64,000 bases of DNA from Marinomonas piezotolerans (GCF_003362755.1 NZ_QKRA01000010.1:1-64000); one strand, 5' to 3'; shown: positions 36,078 to 45,389, numbered from the stretch's first letter. The notes: generated by a model from the letters alone, not told the origin. Numbers and translations: made by a program.

Positions 36078-37205
36078 TTAGTATTCGATGACAACGTCTG
36101 ATTTTGGGATGGTACAGCATGACAGCACGTAACCCGCTTCAACGTCCTCTTCGGTAATACCACCGTTATGCTCCATAACGGTTTCACCTTCTTTAACCAA
36201 GACTTTACACGTACCACAAATCCCCATACCACAAGCTTTTGGTATATGAAGATCCAATTTAGCCGCTGCAGTATGCAATGTTTCAGTCGGTGCAATTTGA
36301 ATACTACGTCCATGATTAGCGAAATCAACGCGCAATAAATCTTCAGATGTTAGCGCTTCGGCTTCTGCTTGAGCAACCTCAGCCTGCTCTAGCGCATCCT
36401 CTACCACGTCTTCAGGCGTCGCACCAAATGACTCCTCGTGGTAGCGAGTCATATCAAAACCTTTCGCTTTAAGAAGCGCCTTGACCGCTTTCATATAAGG
36501 CGTTGGGCCACAGCAGTAGACTTCCCTCTCCATGAAATCAGGGACCATTATTTCCAACTTAGCTTGATCCAAGAAGCCACGGTAACCGTGCCATGCCAGG
36601 CCGTTGTGCATTTGCTCAACAATGGTATGAATACTAAGGTTATCAACACGTGACGCCATATGATCAAGTTCACGAGGATAGATCAAGTCTCTCGGTGAAC
36701 GTGCGCTGTGCACAAACGAAATATCAACATCCGCATTAGTGTCAAACCACCAGCGAGTCATAGACATCAACGGTGTGATGCCAACACCACCTGAAAGAAG
36801 CAACACTTTGTCAGCAGGGAAATCGATACAGTTGAAATTACCAACTGGTCCATGTACCGCCAATTCCATACCAACACTCATGTTGTCATGTAGCCAATTC
36901 GACACTAAGCCACCTGGAGCACGCTTTACCGTTATGGAAAAGCTGTAAGGTACGGATGGCGAACTAGAAATAGTATAAGAACGCATCACTTGTTGCCCTT
37001 GAATCTCAAGCTCTAACGTCACAAACTGACCTGGCTTAAAGAAAAACATAACGGGCTGCTGAGCCATAAAGCAGAACGTATTGACGTCCCAAGCTTCTTG
37101 TATAACTTTTACACAGCGCACATTGTGACGGCCATTCACCCAAGTCTGGGTGTTAACGGGAGCTAAGTAATCTGCAGAAGCAGGTACTGATGAAGGGTTG
37201 GTCAT
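36078..37205 (-). CDS. gbcB: Glycine betaine monooxygenase, reductase subunit GbcB
   Basis: 375 residues from the Met at 37205, preceded by AGAGAGA; a 23-residue longer frame is rejected. It supplies electrons to GbcA. The N-terminal ferredoxin-NADP-reductase part has FAD-binding RSYTISSSP and the NAD domain LLSGGVGITPLMSM and CGPTPYMKAVKALL. The C-terminal plant-type 2Fe-2S domain has CGMGICGTC plus a distal Cys in SCCTIPKSD. It is divergent from gbcA across a 285-bp control region, unlike the co-directional gbcAB of some Pseudomonas. The C-terminal linker (EDALEQAEVAQAEAEA) is Ala/Glu-rich. Confidence 0.93.
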   Translation of the reverse strand: MTNPSSVPASADYLAPVNTQTWVNGRHNVRCVKVIQEAWDVNTFCFMAQQPVMFFFKPGQFVTLELEIQGQQVMRSYTISSSPSVPYSFSITVKRAPGGLVSNWLHDNMSVGMELAVHGPVGNFNCIDFPADKVLLLSGGVGITPLMSMTRWWFDTNADVDISFVHSARSPRDLIYPRELDHMASRVDNLSIHTIVEQMHNGLAWHGYRGFLDQAKLEIMVPDFMEREVYCCGPTPYMKAVKALLKAKGFDMTRYHEESFGATPEDVVEDALEQAEVAQAEAEALTSEDLLRVDFANHGRSIQIAPTETLHTAAAKLDLHIPKACGMGICGTCKVLVKEGETVMEHNGGITEEDVEAGYVLSCCTIPKSDVVIEY

Positions 37206-37490
37206 AATGGTTCTCTCTATGATATGGCGTTGACGTATCACCTTTTGAGCCATTGTCGTTCGAGTTCGACACAATAGGTTAACTATTTACGACATTGACT
37301 TGCTCATAGAGGTCACTTCAATGCCCCGCGCCACTTGGGATAGAGTGAATAGTCGATTTATGTATCTGAGTATGTCGCGTTTGGTCATTTCACATTTTCA
37401 AACATGCGCGACGATAGCGCCTAGACTACATTATATAACGGTGAGCCTCGCGCCCATCCACTCGGCCTATGCTATGTAAGGATCAGCCAA
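37206..37490. promoter_or_regulatory. Divergent gbcB/gbcA control region with a GC-rich inverted repeat
   Basis: The 285-bp region between divergent gbcB and gbcA must hold both promoters. An interrupted palindrome TGTCGCG (37373-37379) / GCGCGAC (37406-37412), with inner TTTG / CAAA, lies about 80-115 bases upstream of gbcA and is a candidate GbdR operator. The betaine transporter upstream region has comparable elements (CGCGCGA 40960-40966, TGCGACA 40977-40983). The operator assignment is inference. Confidence 0.45.
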
Positions 37491-38765
37491 ATGAACCAAA
37501 ATGATCTACTAAATATGCGTTACGCGACCATCAACGATGCTCGTCAAGACATGTCAAAAATGCTTGAAGCGCGCCCTGCTAACTATTCGTTAGATGCACC
37601 GCTCTATAACGACCCTCACATGTTCCGCATTGATATGGAAGAAATCTTCCAAAAAGAGTGGCTATTTGTGGGCATGACCAGCGAACTGCCGAAGCGCGGC
37701 GATTACATTACTGTGGAAATTGGCCAAAACCCAGTTTTGGTTATACGTGATGCGGATGGCTCTATCAACGCATTCCACAACACATGTCGCCACCGTGGTT
37801 CCCGAATTTGCACAGAACATCGCGGAAAAGTCGCAAACCTAGTGTGTCCTTACCACCAGTGGACGTATGACCTAAAAGGCAACCTACTGTTTGCTGGCAC
37901 CGAAATGGGTGATTCATTCGACAAACAAGCACATGGGCTGAAAAAAGCACATTGTAAAACAGCAGGTGGGTTCATTTTCGTCAGCCTAGCAAAAGAAGCG
38001 CCTCAAGGTGGTGATTTCGACGAATTCCTAGCGACGCTAGAAGAGTACATGGCGCCTTATGACGTAGAAAATACGAAGCTTGCTGCTGAGTCAAACATGT
38101 ACGAACGCGCTAACTGGAAGCTGGTACTGGAAAATAACCGTGAGTGCTACCACTGTTCTGGCAACCACCCTGAACTACTCAATACGCTGCTAGAATGGGA
38201 TGATACGAACGATCCACGTGCACCGAAGTCTTTCACTGACCACTACAACCGACAAGCCGCTAAATGGGACGCTGAAGGCATCCCTCATGAACACCGCAGC
38301 TTTGGACCTGGCTTGCGTAACCGCATCGTGCGCATGCCGTTGAAAGAAGGCACTCAAGTCATGACGATTGATGGTGGGGCTGGGTGTAAAAAAATGATGG
38401 GGAACATTAAAAACCCTGAACTAGGTTCCATGCGTATCTTGCACCTACCAAACTCTTGGAACCATATGCAATCTGATCACTTTATCGTGTTCCGCGTATT
38501 GCCGATTTCCGCTCAAGAGTCATTAGTGACAACTAAATGGTTTGTGCATAAAGACGCTCAAGAAGGCATCGATTATGACGCTGACCGCCTCCGTCAGGTA
38601 TGGGACGCAACCAACGATCAAGATCGTATCCTAGGTGAGCAAAACCAGCTAGGCATCAACTCAATCGGTTACCAGCCTGGGCCATATTCTGAAACCTATG
38701 AATACGGCGTGATGAACTTTTTAGAATGGTATACAGAGACCATCAAAAAGAATCTCAAAGTCTAA
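37491..38765 (+). CDS. gbcA: Glycine betaine monooxygenase, Rieske oxygenase subunit GbcA
   Basis: 424-residue terminal oxygenase that, with GbcB, demethylates glycine betaine to dimethylglycine plus formaldehyde. The Rieske centre ligands are C-R-H...C-P-Y-H (about 95-120). The mononuclear iron site is in the catalytic domain (NNRECYHCSGNHPELL with the bridging acid and two His). An AAGGATC ribosome site precedes the ATG. Monocistronic, closed by a strong terminator, and oriented away from gbcB. Rieske relatives acting on carnitine or stachydrine are alternatives, but the neighbourhood (GbdR, DgcAB, ETF, BCCT) favours betaine. Confidence 0.93.
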   Translation: MNQNDLLNMRYATINDARQDMSKMLEARPANYSLDAPLYNDPHMFRIDMEEIFQKEWLFVGMTSELPKRGDYITVEIGQNPVLVIRDADGSINAFHNTCRHRGSRICTEHRGKVANLVCPYHQWTYDLKGNLLFAGTEMGDSFDKQAHGLKKAHCKTAGGFIFVSLAKEAPQGGDFDEFLATLEEYMAPYDVENTKLAAESNMYERANWKLVLENNRECYHCSGNHPELLNTLLEWDDTNDPRAPKSFTDHYNRQAAKWDAEGIPHEHRSFGPGLRNRIVRMPLKEGTQVMTIDGGAGCKKMMGNIKNPELGSMRILHLPNSWNHMQSDHFIVFRVLPISAQESLVTTKWFVHKDAQEGIDYDADRLRQVWDATNDQDRILGEQNQLGINSIGYQPGPYSETYEYGVMNFLEWYTETIKKNLKV

Positions 38766-38786
38766 TTTTGTAGAGATTTAAAATAC

Positions 38787-38822
38787 AAAAGCCAGCATAC
38801 GACAGTGTGCTGGCTTTTTTGC
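38787..38822 (+). terminator. Terminator of gbcA
   Basis: AAAAGCCAGCA-TACGACAG-TGTGCTGGCTTTTTT hairpin and T run. Confidence 0.9.
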
Positions 38823-39120
38823 GTTACGTGACTCTACTTATATTCTGATTCAAGTCGCCAATACTTACGCAAATCTATTTTTACACCTAGGCACATGCGC
38901 CCTAAGCGCTGCGAACGGTTAAAGCATCCTCAAAAGCACCTGCGAGTTCACAATTATCTAGACCTTTACTCCCCCCCTTACTGCGTCCACACTAATATTT
39001 GGCCAACAGAACATTTGCTTTTGGACCCCCTTATAACGCGACCATCCTTAGCAACACGATTAAATTCGCCACCAATAATTCGTTCATCTAGTTGATACCA
39101 AGTGACACAATAGAAAGCAT
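38823..39120. other. Non-coding stretch between gbcA and the BCCT gene
   Basis: A 66-codon frame at 38895-39095 lacks a ribosome site and protein-like composition. I see nothing else here before the transporter terminator. Confidence 0.45.
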
Positions 39121-39156
39121 AAAAAAACCGCTGCAGCGACACTACAGCGGTTTTCA
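39121..39156 (-). terminator. Terminator of the BCCT transporter gene
   Basis: Minus strand AAAACCGCTG-TAGTGTCG-CTGCAGCGG stem ending in TTTTTTT. Confidence 0.88.
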
Positions 39157-39202
39157 GTAGGGCAACAAAACTACCCCTTAACCATTCAGTACATACAACG
39201 CA

Positions 39203-40783
39203 TTAACGCAATTCAGAGCGCAAACCTTTATACGTACTGATACACATAAGCAGCAAGATTACGACAAAGGGTAGACCTGTTGTTACGGCACCAGCCTGTA
39301 ATGCTGTCAGAGCCTCAGAGCCACCACCAAACAACAACACAGCAGCAATGAAGCCTTCCATAGTTGCCCAGAAAATACGCTGTGGTACCGGAGTCTCAAC
39401 TTTACCGCCCGCAGTAATCGAGTCAATGACTAGAGAGCCAGAGTCAGAAGACGTGATGAAGAACACCAATACTAGGATGATTGCTACAAACGCCGTAATT
39501 TCGACCATTGGCAGTTGCTCTAGCATCTGGAACATCGCAGCCGTGACATCAGTAAGTCCGTTTTTACCCAATTCACCGATACCTGCTTGGATTTGATCCA
39601 ATGCTTGACCACCGAATGCAGACATCCAGAAGATAGATACAACCGTCGGTACAAGCAGTACAGCCGTCATAAATTCACGAACAGTACGACCTTTCGATAC
39701 ACGCGCGATGAACATACCCACAAATGGCGACCAACTAATCCACCAAGCCCAGTAGAATACCGTCCAACCCTCATAGAATTTAGTATCGTCACGACCAACC
39801 CAGTTACTCAGCGGAATCACGTACTCAACATAAGCTACCGTTGTGCTGAATAAGTGGCTGAAGAAACCAGAAATTGAACCGAAGATAATAACGAATAGCA
39901 TCAACACGGCAGCGATAATCATGTTGATGTTACTCAACAACTTCACACCGCCATCAAGACCACGAACAACAGAGAACACAGCAATCGCAGTCACGACAAA
40001 GATAATGCCGATTTGCGTGCTAATGTTGTTTTCGATACCGAATAAGAACTCAAGACCACCGGCTGCTTGTGATGCCCCTAGACCAAGAGACGTCGCAAGA
40101 CCAAAAATAGTCGCAAGTGCAGCAATGATATCGATCACGTGACCAATCGGCCCCCAGCAGCGCTCACCCAATAATGGATAGAAAGCTGAACGAATCGTCA
40201 GCGGCAAACCTTTATTGAAAGAGAAGAATGCTAGAGCCAGTGCAACAACACCATAGATTGCCCAAGGGTGAAGTCCCCAGTGGAACATGGTCGCACCCAT
40301 CGCAGCTTTCGCCGCTTCAGGCGTATTCGGCTCAACACCTAGTGGTGTGCCCCACCAGTCGGTGTAATAGGCTGCTGGCTCGGCAACACTCCAGAACATA
40401 AGACCGATACCCATACCCGCTGCGAACAGCATGGCAAACCATGACATGGTTGAAAATTCCGCTTTCGCATCCTCTCCACCCAAACGAATCTTACCGACTG
40501 GCAAGACAATCACGGCTAAACAGAACAACACAAAAACATTACCACCGATCATGAACAACCAATCGAACGTTTCGATCGACCAGGTTCTTGCGCCCATGAG
40601 AATGTCTTTGGACTGCGCTGGAAAGATCAATGCTAGCGCGATAAACGCGATAACAAAGACAGCACTTGTAGTAAACACTGGGTTATGTACGTCCATACCT
40701 AAGATTTGGACGTTATCCTGCCCTGCTTTGTAATCCGACGTATAGTCAGATGACTTAGAGCGATTACGCGTTTTTGGATCCAT
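39203..40783 (-). CDS. BCCT-family betaine/choline transporter
   Basis: 526-residue secondary transporter with 12 predicted membrane helices. Family signature: WAWWISWSPFVGMFIARVSKGRTVREF-type segment (helix 8 and amphipathic loop), plus AGMGIGLMFWSVAEP, the glycine-rich substrate/Na+ stretch of helix 3 as in Na+-coupled betaine carriers. The hydrophilic N-terminus is about 45 residues and the C-terminal tail only about 15, so it lacks the long osmosensing C-terminal domain of BetT/BetP. Position between gbcA and the dgc/etf operon points to uptake of glycine betaine, choline or dimethylglycine as carbon/nitrogen source. It has its own promoter region and terminator. Confidence 0.88.
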   Translation of the reverse strand: MDPKTRNRSKSSDYTSDYKAGQDNVQILGMDVHNPVFTTSAVFVIAFIALALIFPAQSKDILMGARTWSIETFDWLFMIGGNVFVLFCLAVIVLPVGKIRLGGEDAKAEFSTMSWFAMLFAAGMGIGLMFWSVAEPAAYYTDWWGTPLGVEPNTPEAAKAAMGATMFHWGLHPWAIYGVVALALAFFSFNKGLPLTIRSAFYPLLGERCWGPIGHVIDIIAALATIFGLATSLGLGASQAAGGLEFLFGIENNISTQIGIIFVVTAIAVFSVVRGLDGGVKLLSNINMIIAAVLMLFVIIFGSISGFFSHLFSTTVAYVEYVIPLSNWVGRDDTKFYEGWTVFYWAWWISWSPFVGMFIARVSKGRTVREFMTAVLLVPTVVSIFWMSAFGGQALDQIQAGIGELGKNGLTDVTAAMFQMLEQLPMVEITAFVAIILVLVFFITSSDSGSLVIDSITAGGKVETPVPQRIFWATMEGFIAAVLLFGGGSEALTALQAGAVTTGLPFVVILLLMCISTYKGLRSELR

Positions 40784-41073
40784 CTTTTATTTCACCTCGT
40801 ATTGTAGATATAAGCCGTCAGCGTTCCTTTTGTAAAAGTTGACTGCTTTACCTACTTTGTTTGAATTGCGACTCTAGCCGGAAGCAAATGCTTTTCCTTA
40901 CTTTTGTTAAAAAGCGTAAAAAAAGCACAACTCGATTTGAATAGTACGACGAGTCTCCTCGCGCGATATGCCTCATTGCGACACCAAAAGATACGATCAG
41001 CCCAATGACGACCAAAACTGGGAAATAAGAAAAGTCACCGTTAATTAATCATTTAGTGACATAATTTCGGACA
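40784..41073. promoter_or_regulatory. Upstream region of the BCCT gene
   Basis: Non-coding; together with the following terminator it forms a 374-bp gap. It holds CGCGCGA (40960-40966) and TGCGACA (40977-40983) spaced by 10 bases, similar in composition to the dyad in the gbcA-gbcB region, so a shared activator is conceivable. No ORF supported. Confidence 0.4.
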
Positions 41074-41108
41074 CAAAAAAAGCACGACCCTTTCAGGTCA
41101 TGCTTTAT
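41074..41108 (-). terminator. Terminator of the dipeptidase-dgcAB-etf operon
   Basis: Minus strand AGCATGACC-TGAAA-GGGTCGTGCT (one G-T pair) followed by TTTTTTT. Confidence 0.88.
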
Positions 41109-41157
41109 CGTGTTTTTTGATGATCAATAAACTATTTAGACCACCACTGTATTTTGA

Positions 41158-41400
41158 TCACTGAATGACTTGCTTTAATGATGCCATAACAGTCAGAACT
41201 TCTGGCAAAATAGTGGCCCCCGTATCTTCAAGCTCCGTTAACGCGCCACTCAACACCGTTGCGCGCTCAGCATCAGCTTCTAACCACTCAATCACTTTGG
41301 CTTGAACATCCTCTAGCGACTCTTGAGAAGAAACTGGGACACCGATCCCTATCATTTTTTCTTTAAAATCCACTTCATCGATCAAGTCTACAATCATCAT
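41158..41400 (-). CDS. Small acidic protein at the end of the dgc/etf operon
   Basis: 80 residues from ATG 41400, with AGGTGG eight bases upstream; GTG codons at 41412 and 41409 lie inside that ribosome site and are rejected. Sequence is acidic and helical (MMIVDLIDEVDFKEKMIGIG, QAKVIEWLEADAERATVLSGAL). Family not recognised by name, but a small gene of this kind follows the ETF genes in the Pseudomonas glycine betaine locus. It starts 13 bases after etfB and is the last gene before the operon terminator, suggesting a role with the ETF or demethylases. No metal or catalytic motif is visible. Confidence 0.75.
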   Translation of the reverse strand: MMIVDLIDEVDFKEKMIGIGVPVSSQESLEDVQAKVIEWLEADAERATVLSGALTELEDTGATILPEVLTVMASLKQVIQ

Positions 41401-41412
41401 CTGAAACACCAC

Positions 41413-42183
41413 CTAGCGAATGACTTTTTCTTCAATCAACAGATCAAAAATTGCTTGTGCTTTTTCTTCCGTTGACTCGTTTTTCATCACTTTACCAGAT
41501 CCGCCAGCAGGTTTGGCCGTTGCCGCTTTAAATCGATCAGCAGCTGTTTTAGCTTTCACCATTTTCAATCGTTTAGGTCTCGGTTTAGCGGGAGCCTCTG
41601 ACCAGTTCGCTCGCAATTCATCAAGCTCATTTGCCCCACTTTGCGCAACCATATTGGCTCGTAAACCTGGGCCATAAGCACTTTGACGAGCTTCCTGTGC
41701 AGCACTGTCTATCGTCGCAATGAACGGTAACTTAACGGTCGCCGCTCGGCGTTGACCTCGTGGCAGTGCTAACAGCACCTCAGCTGTACCGTCTTTTATT
41801 TCGACGATGTCTGCAACACGAGCTACCAAAGGCCAACCTAGTGCCTCAGCTAAAATATAAGGCACCATGCCTGATGATTCGCCACTTTCTGACCTCACAC
41901 CCGTCAGAACAATATCGGCATCGCGTGATGCAAGGTAAGTAGATAAGGACGCAACGGCATCCATACTTTGGTCTTGCTCTAGAATGGTAATTTCAGCAAG
42001 CCCCATGCCAGCATACTGACGTAATACAGGCTCTTCCGAATCACCGGCATGAACAACTTCTAACTGACTGCCTGATAGCTTCAAGCCCAACTCCACAGCC
42101 CGACCATCTTGGTCTGAACGTCGTGCACGGCCAGATTGAGGATGACGACCCACTGATATCAACGATATGATTTTATGCGGCAT
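41413..42183 (-). CDS. etfB: Electron transfer flavoprotein, beta-like subunit
   Basis: 256 residues from ATG 42183 (AGGAGA six bases upstream); a 32-residue longer frame inside etfA is rejected. The ETF fold is evident: HPQSGRARRSDQDGRAVELGLKL, ADIVLTGVRSESGESSGMVPYILAEALGWP, LPRGQRRAATVKLPFIATID. A basic tail (about 200-256; PKPRPKRLKMVKAK..., ending in EEKAQAIFDLLIEEKVIR) resembles the beta-subunit recognition helix region but is longer. It presumably accepts electrons from DgcA/DgcB and passes them to ETF-ubiquinone oxidoreductase or directly to quinone. It overlaps etfA by 11 bases. Confidence 0.88.
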   Translation of the reverse strand: MPHKIISLISVGRHPQSGRARRSDQDGRAVELGLKLSGSQLEVVHAGDSEEPVLRQYAGMGLAEITILEQDQSMDAVASLSTYLASRDADIVLTGVRSESGESSGMVPYILAEALGWPLVARVADIVEIKDGTAEVLLALPRGQRRAATVKLPFIATIDSAAQEARQSAYGPGLRANMVAQSGANELDELRANWSEAPAKPRPKRLKMVKAKTAADRFKAATAKPAGGSGKVMKNESTEEKAQAIFDLLIEEKVIR

Positions 42184-43429
42184 GACTATTCTCCTCTGAC
42201 TCCGACGAAGCTTGATTACGATGAGCGTTAACCAGCGCCATGAGTTCGGACAATATTTCTTCACTGTCACCAATGACACTGAGTGCAGCTCGCTTCACCA
42301 TGTCACAACCCGCATCAGTATTAATCGCTACCACCTTGTCCACTTGGCCGATACCCTGCATATGCTGAATGGCGCCAGAAATGCCAACAGCAATATAGAC
42401 ACGCGCCGTAACCCAAGTACCCGTTGCGCCAACCTGACGTATACGTGGCATAAAGCCATCGTCTACAGCAACACGACTTGCACCCTCGGTTGCACCTAAC
42501 GTGGCAGCGGCTTGATGGAATTGATCCCAGTTATGAATACCATTGCCCGCCGACAAAATGAATTCAGCTTCGGCCAATGGAATCGCGTTCGGATCCACAT
42601 CCATTAGACCTTTATCCACGATGTGTCCTTCAAGAAGTGGTATATCAGCAAACTCAATCGATGACGCTTCATGACGAGTTTCGTCAATGGCATCACCACA
42701 CTCTTCAAGTAACATAGCGATACGAGGCATCGCTCGGGAGATGTCCAAACTTGAAGACGCGCCACGACACACTACTTGCTCAGCGGTCACTTGCCACGCC
42801 TGTGTAGCCGGCCGCTCACCCAATTTAGCGGCCAGTCGGGATCCAAGATCCGCGCCACCGTGCACACTATCAGGGAACAACCAATGTTTCACCGTAAGCT
42901 GTGTATCAACATACGCCAACGCCTGAACTCGTGCTTCCGGTGCATAACCATCAAAAGCAGGATCGTTTAGGTGGATGAGACGATCAACGCCCGCTAAATC
43001 AAAGTGCTCTTCCTTCACTTCACCGAAGCACAGTGCGGCCACAGCCCCTTGCCCGCCATGCTCACTGATTAACTTGTGAGCAAGCCCCAAAATATCTTTG
43101 TCATGTGACGTCAAACGACCACCGACCAAATCAGGAACCACCACCACGTAAAACTCTGGCGAAGATATCTGATGCAAGGGCAACTGAACTTCTTGCGTCG
43201 CACTAGAGCGTTTTCCGGTTGCTGAAGCGGCATTGCCTTTCAAGCGATCAATACGCTTGACTCCGTTCGGCCCAATAAAACCTACTTTGTGAGGAAATTT
43301 ACGAATGATGCCAGAAGGACCACGTATCTCACCGCCCTCTTCTTGACTTACATATTGATCATGGAGTGGATGCAGACGGTTACGAATAATCCACTCTGCA
43401 CGTGGGTCACGACGAATAATGTCACTCAT
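42173..43429 (-). CDS. etfA: Electron transfer flavoprotein, alpha-like subunit with N-terminal extension
   Basis: 418 residues against about 310 in housekeeping ETF-alpha. The first 90 residues (basic, KFPHKVGFIGPNGVKRIDRL) are an extension before the usual Rossmann-like domain (VVVVPDLVGGRLTSHDKDIL). The C-terminal FAD-binding domain has the family features LILSAGNGI-type strand (FILSAGNGI), VAVDDGFMP, VTARVYIAVGISGAIQHMQGI and VVAINTDAGCDMVKRA. The start ATG shares one base with the dgcB stop (TAATG), so translation is coupled. A dedicated ETF for dimethylglycine/sarcosine catabolism is the natural reading. Confidence 0.9.
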   Translation of the reverse strand: MSDIIRRDPRAEWIIRNRLHPLHDQYVSQEEGGEIRGPSGIIRKFPHKVGFIGPNGVKRIDRLKGNAASATGKRSSATQEVQLPLHQISSPEFYVVVVPDLVGGRLTSHDKDILGLAHKLISEHGGQGAVAALCFGEVKEEHFDLAGVDRLIHLNDPAFDGYAPEARVQALAYVDTQLTVKHWLFPDSVHGGADLGSRLAAKLGERPATQAWQVTAEQVVCRGASSSLDISRAMPRIAMLLEECGDAIDETRHEASSIEFADIPLLEGHIVDKGLMDVDPNAIPLAEAEFILSAGNGIHNWDQFHQAAATLGATEGASRVAVDDGFMPRIRQVGATGTWVTARVYIAVGISGAIQHMQGIGQVDKVVAINTDAGCDMVKRAALSVIGDSEEILSELMALVNAHRNQASSESEENSHAA

Positions 43430-45342
43430 TAGTGCACCTCCTCTACTAGCTGGCCAACCAAGATCTCGGAAATATCCTTAACCTCTGGACGTGGCTCAAC
43501 AACACCTTCAAGCATAGCCGTACATTGTTGACAGCCTACAGCAACGAGTTCGGCACCTGTCTCGGTCACATCTTCCATGCGCATGTCTGCAATACGACGC
43601 TCTCCTGGTATGTCTGTGATCGGAGCACCGCCACCACCGCCACAACAGCGAGAGCGGAAACCAGAGCGTTCCATTTCAGCGATTTCAATCCCCAACGAAC
43701 GTAGTAGCTCACGTGGCGCTTCGTACTCACCGTTGTAACGTCCCAAATAGCATGGGTCGTGATACGTCACTTTGCCACCTTTGAATGCATCCAACTTCAA
43801 GGCACCAGACTGAACTAGCTGATTCAAGAATGTAGTATGGTGCAACACCTCCACACCTTCCAATGCGCCATTGGCATCAAAATCAGCGTATTCATTCCGC
43901 AAGCAATGATATGCATGCGGATCAGTCGTCACAATTTTCTTAAATTTATACTGACCTAAAGTGGCCAAGTTACGCTTCGCAAGGCTTTGGAACGTTGCAT
44001 CATCCCCAAGACGACGCGCCACATCACCACTATCTCGCTCTTCATCACCTAAAATCGCGACATCTACATTGGCATGTTTCATGAGCTTAACGAATGCTCG
44101 AAGGATACGCTGACTACGCATATCAAACGCACCATCAGACACCCAGAATAAGACGTCTGCTTCTTTCTTCTCTTTCATCACCGCTAAATTCTGATCCGCC
44201 GCCCAGTTTGTTCGGCTGCCAGGCGCGTAACCTCCTGGATTGTCTGTTGCGATAATGTTTTCTAAGACTTCTGAACCTTTGTTTGGGGTTTCGCCTTTTT
44301 CCATCGTTAGGAATCGACGCATGTCCACGATTGCATCTACGTGTTCGATCATCATCGGACACTCTTCGACACACGCTCGACATGTAGTACAAGACCACAA
44401 CGTTTCTTGGCTAACTAGGCCAGCCGTAATCACCTCGGTAGGACTGCCTTTTGCGTTGCCTATTTCTTTACCAGGATATGGGCTACCCGCATAATTCGCA
44501 TCAGTCCCTCCAGCAAGACCAACTACCATATCTTGAATCAGCTTCTTGGGGTTCAGAGGTTGTCCCGCTGCAAATGCCGGACACATTGCTTGACATTTAC
44601 CACACTGTACACAAGCATCAAATCCAAGCAGTTGGTTCCACTTAAAGTCACTCGGTTTAGCAACACCTATCACGGCTCCTTCAAGATTAGCAGGCTTTAA
44701 CCCTGTCGAACGGCCACCACCAAATCGCTCTGGACGACGGTGAAATGCGAGATGCAACGCGCCCGCAAAAGCGTGTTTCATCGGTCCACCCCAGCCCATG
44801 CCGAACAGCAGTTCACCTAACCCGATCACGATACCGATACTTAAGACCACGATCAGAACAACACCTCCTGTGCCCTCTGGTAAGATTCCAGCAGCAGGTA
44901 ATGTCAGAACAATGAAGGTTACCGCAAAAGTAATAAGGCTTTTTGGCAAGCGCATCCACGGGCCTTTCGATAAGCGCTCAGGGGGATTAAGTCGACGTTT
45001 AAATACAAAAAATGCACCGATCAGCATGAGCGCTAAGGCACCCAGCAAAGCCCAAGCTACAATGCGTTCTTGAACATTGAACACGTGAACGACAAGAACA
45101 AGCACCATTGACAGTACAAATCCACCGCCGGTTGCAACGTGAGTACGCGACATGTACTTGTCACGTTCAACCACATGGTGCAAATCTTTTAAATACCGGT
45201 TTGGCATTGCCAATAGACCAGCAATTAAATTGACTTTTTCGGGTTGTCCTGCGCGCCAAAGATTGACGCGTCGAAGCGCACCGATGACACCAAGAGCAAG
45301 AAGAGCAACAATTAGAACAGAAGGTAACCAGTCGATAACCAT
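43429..45342 (-). CDS. dgcB: Dimethylglycine catabolism Fe-S oxidoreductase DgcB
   Basis: 637 residues. The N-terminus (1-165) contains about five membrane helices (DUF3483-like). Two 4Fe-4S ferredoxin motifs follow, CVQCGKCQAMCP (about 243) and CTTCRACVEECP (about 312). The C-terminal half is a HdrD/GlpC-type double cysteine-rich region: a HDPCYLGRYNG box and a CCGGGGGAP box, with a last Cys pair in VGCQQCTAML. Such proteins bind Fe-S clusters and feed quinone. DgcA and DgcB together are required for dimethylglycine use in Pseudomonas. It follows dgcA after an 87-base gap that contains a strong hairpin. Confidence 0.92.
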   Translation of the reverse strand: MVIDWLPSVLIVALLALGVIGALRRVNLWRAGQPEKVNLIAGLLAMPNRYLKDLHHVVERDKYMSRTHVATGGGFVLSMVLVLVVHVFNVQERIVAWALLGALALMLIGAFFVFKRRLNPPERLSKGPWMRLPKSLITFAVTFIVLTLPAAGILPEGTGGVVLIVVLSIGIVIGLGELLFGMGWGGPMKHAFAGALHLAFHRRPERFGGGRSTGLKPANLEGAVIGVAKPSDFKWNQLLGFDACVQCGKCQAMCPAFAAGQPLNPKKLIQDMVVGLAGGTDANYAGSPYPGKEIGNAKGSPTEVITAGLVSQETLWSCTTCRACVEECPMMIEHVDAIVDMRRFLTMEKGETPNKGSEVLENIIATDNPGGYAPGSRTNWAADQNLAVMKEKKEADVLFWVSDGAFDMRSQRILRAFVKLMKHANVDVAILGDEERDSGDVARRLGDDATFQSLAKRNLATLGQYKFKKIVTTDPHAYHCLRNEYADFDANGALEGVEVLHHTTFLNQLVQSGALKLDAFKGGKVTYHDPCYLGRYNGEYEAPRELLRSLGIEIAEMERSGFRSRCCGGGGGAPITDIPGERRIADMRMEDVTETGAELVAVGCQQCTAMLEGVVEPRPEVKDISEILVGQLVEEVH

Positions 45343-45363
45343 CTTTCACCCCATATAGCATTA

Positions 45364-45389
45364 AAGAGGCGGCCGCATTGCCGCCTCTT
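45364..45389 (-). other. Intra-operon hairpin between dgcA and dgcB
   Basis: AAGAGGCGG / CCGCCTCTT is a perfect 9-bp stem with an 8-base loop. It lacks a T run, so it is unlikely to terminate fully; it may stabilise or process the dgcA 3' end and set unequal dgcA:dgcB levels. Confidence 0.65.

Noticed and set aside
38895-39095. 66-codon plus-strand frame downstream of gbcA
   Set aside because: It follows the gbcA terminator, has no ribosome site, and its composition is not protein-like.
39843-40142. Plus-strand frames inside the BCCT transporter gene
   Set aside because: Antisense shadows rich in Thr/Ile/Asn caused by the codon bias of membrane helices.
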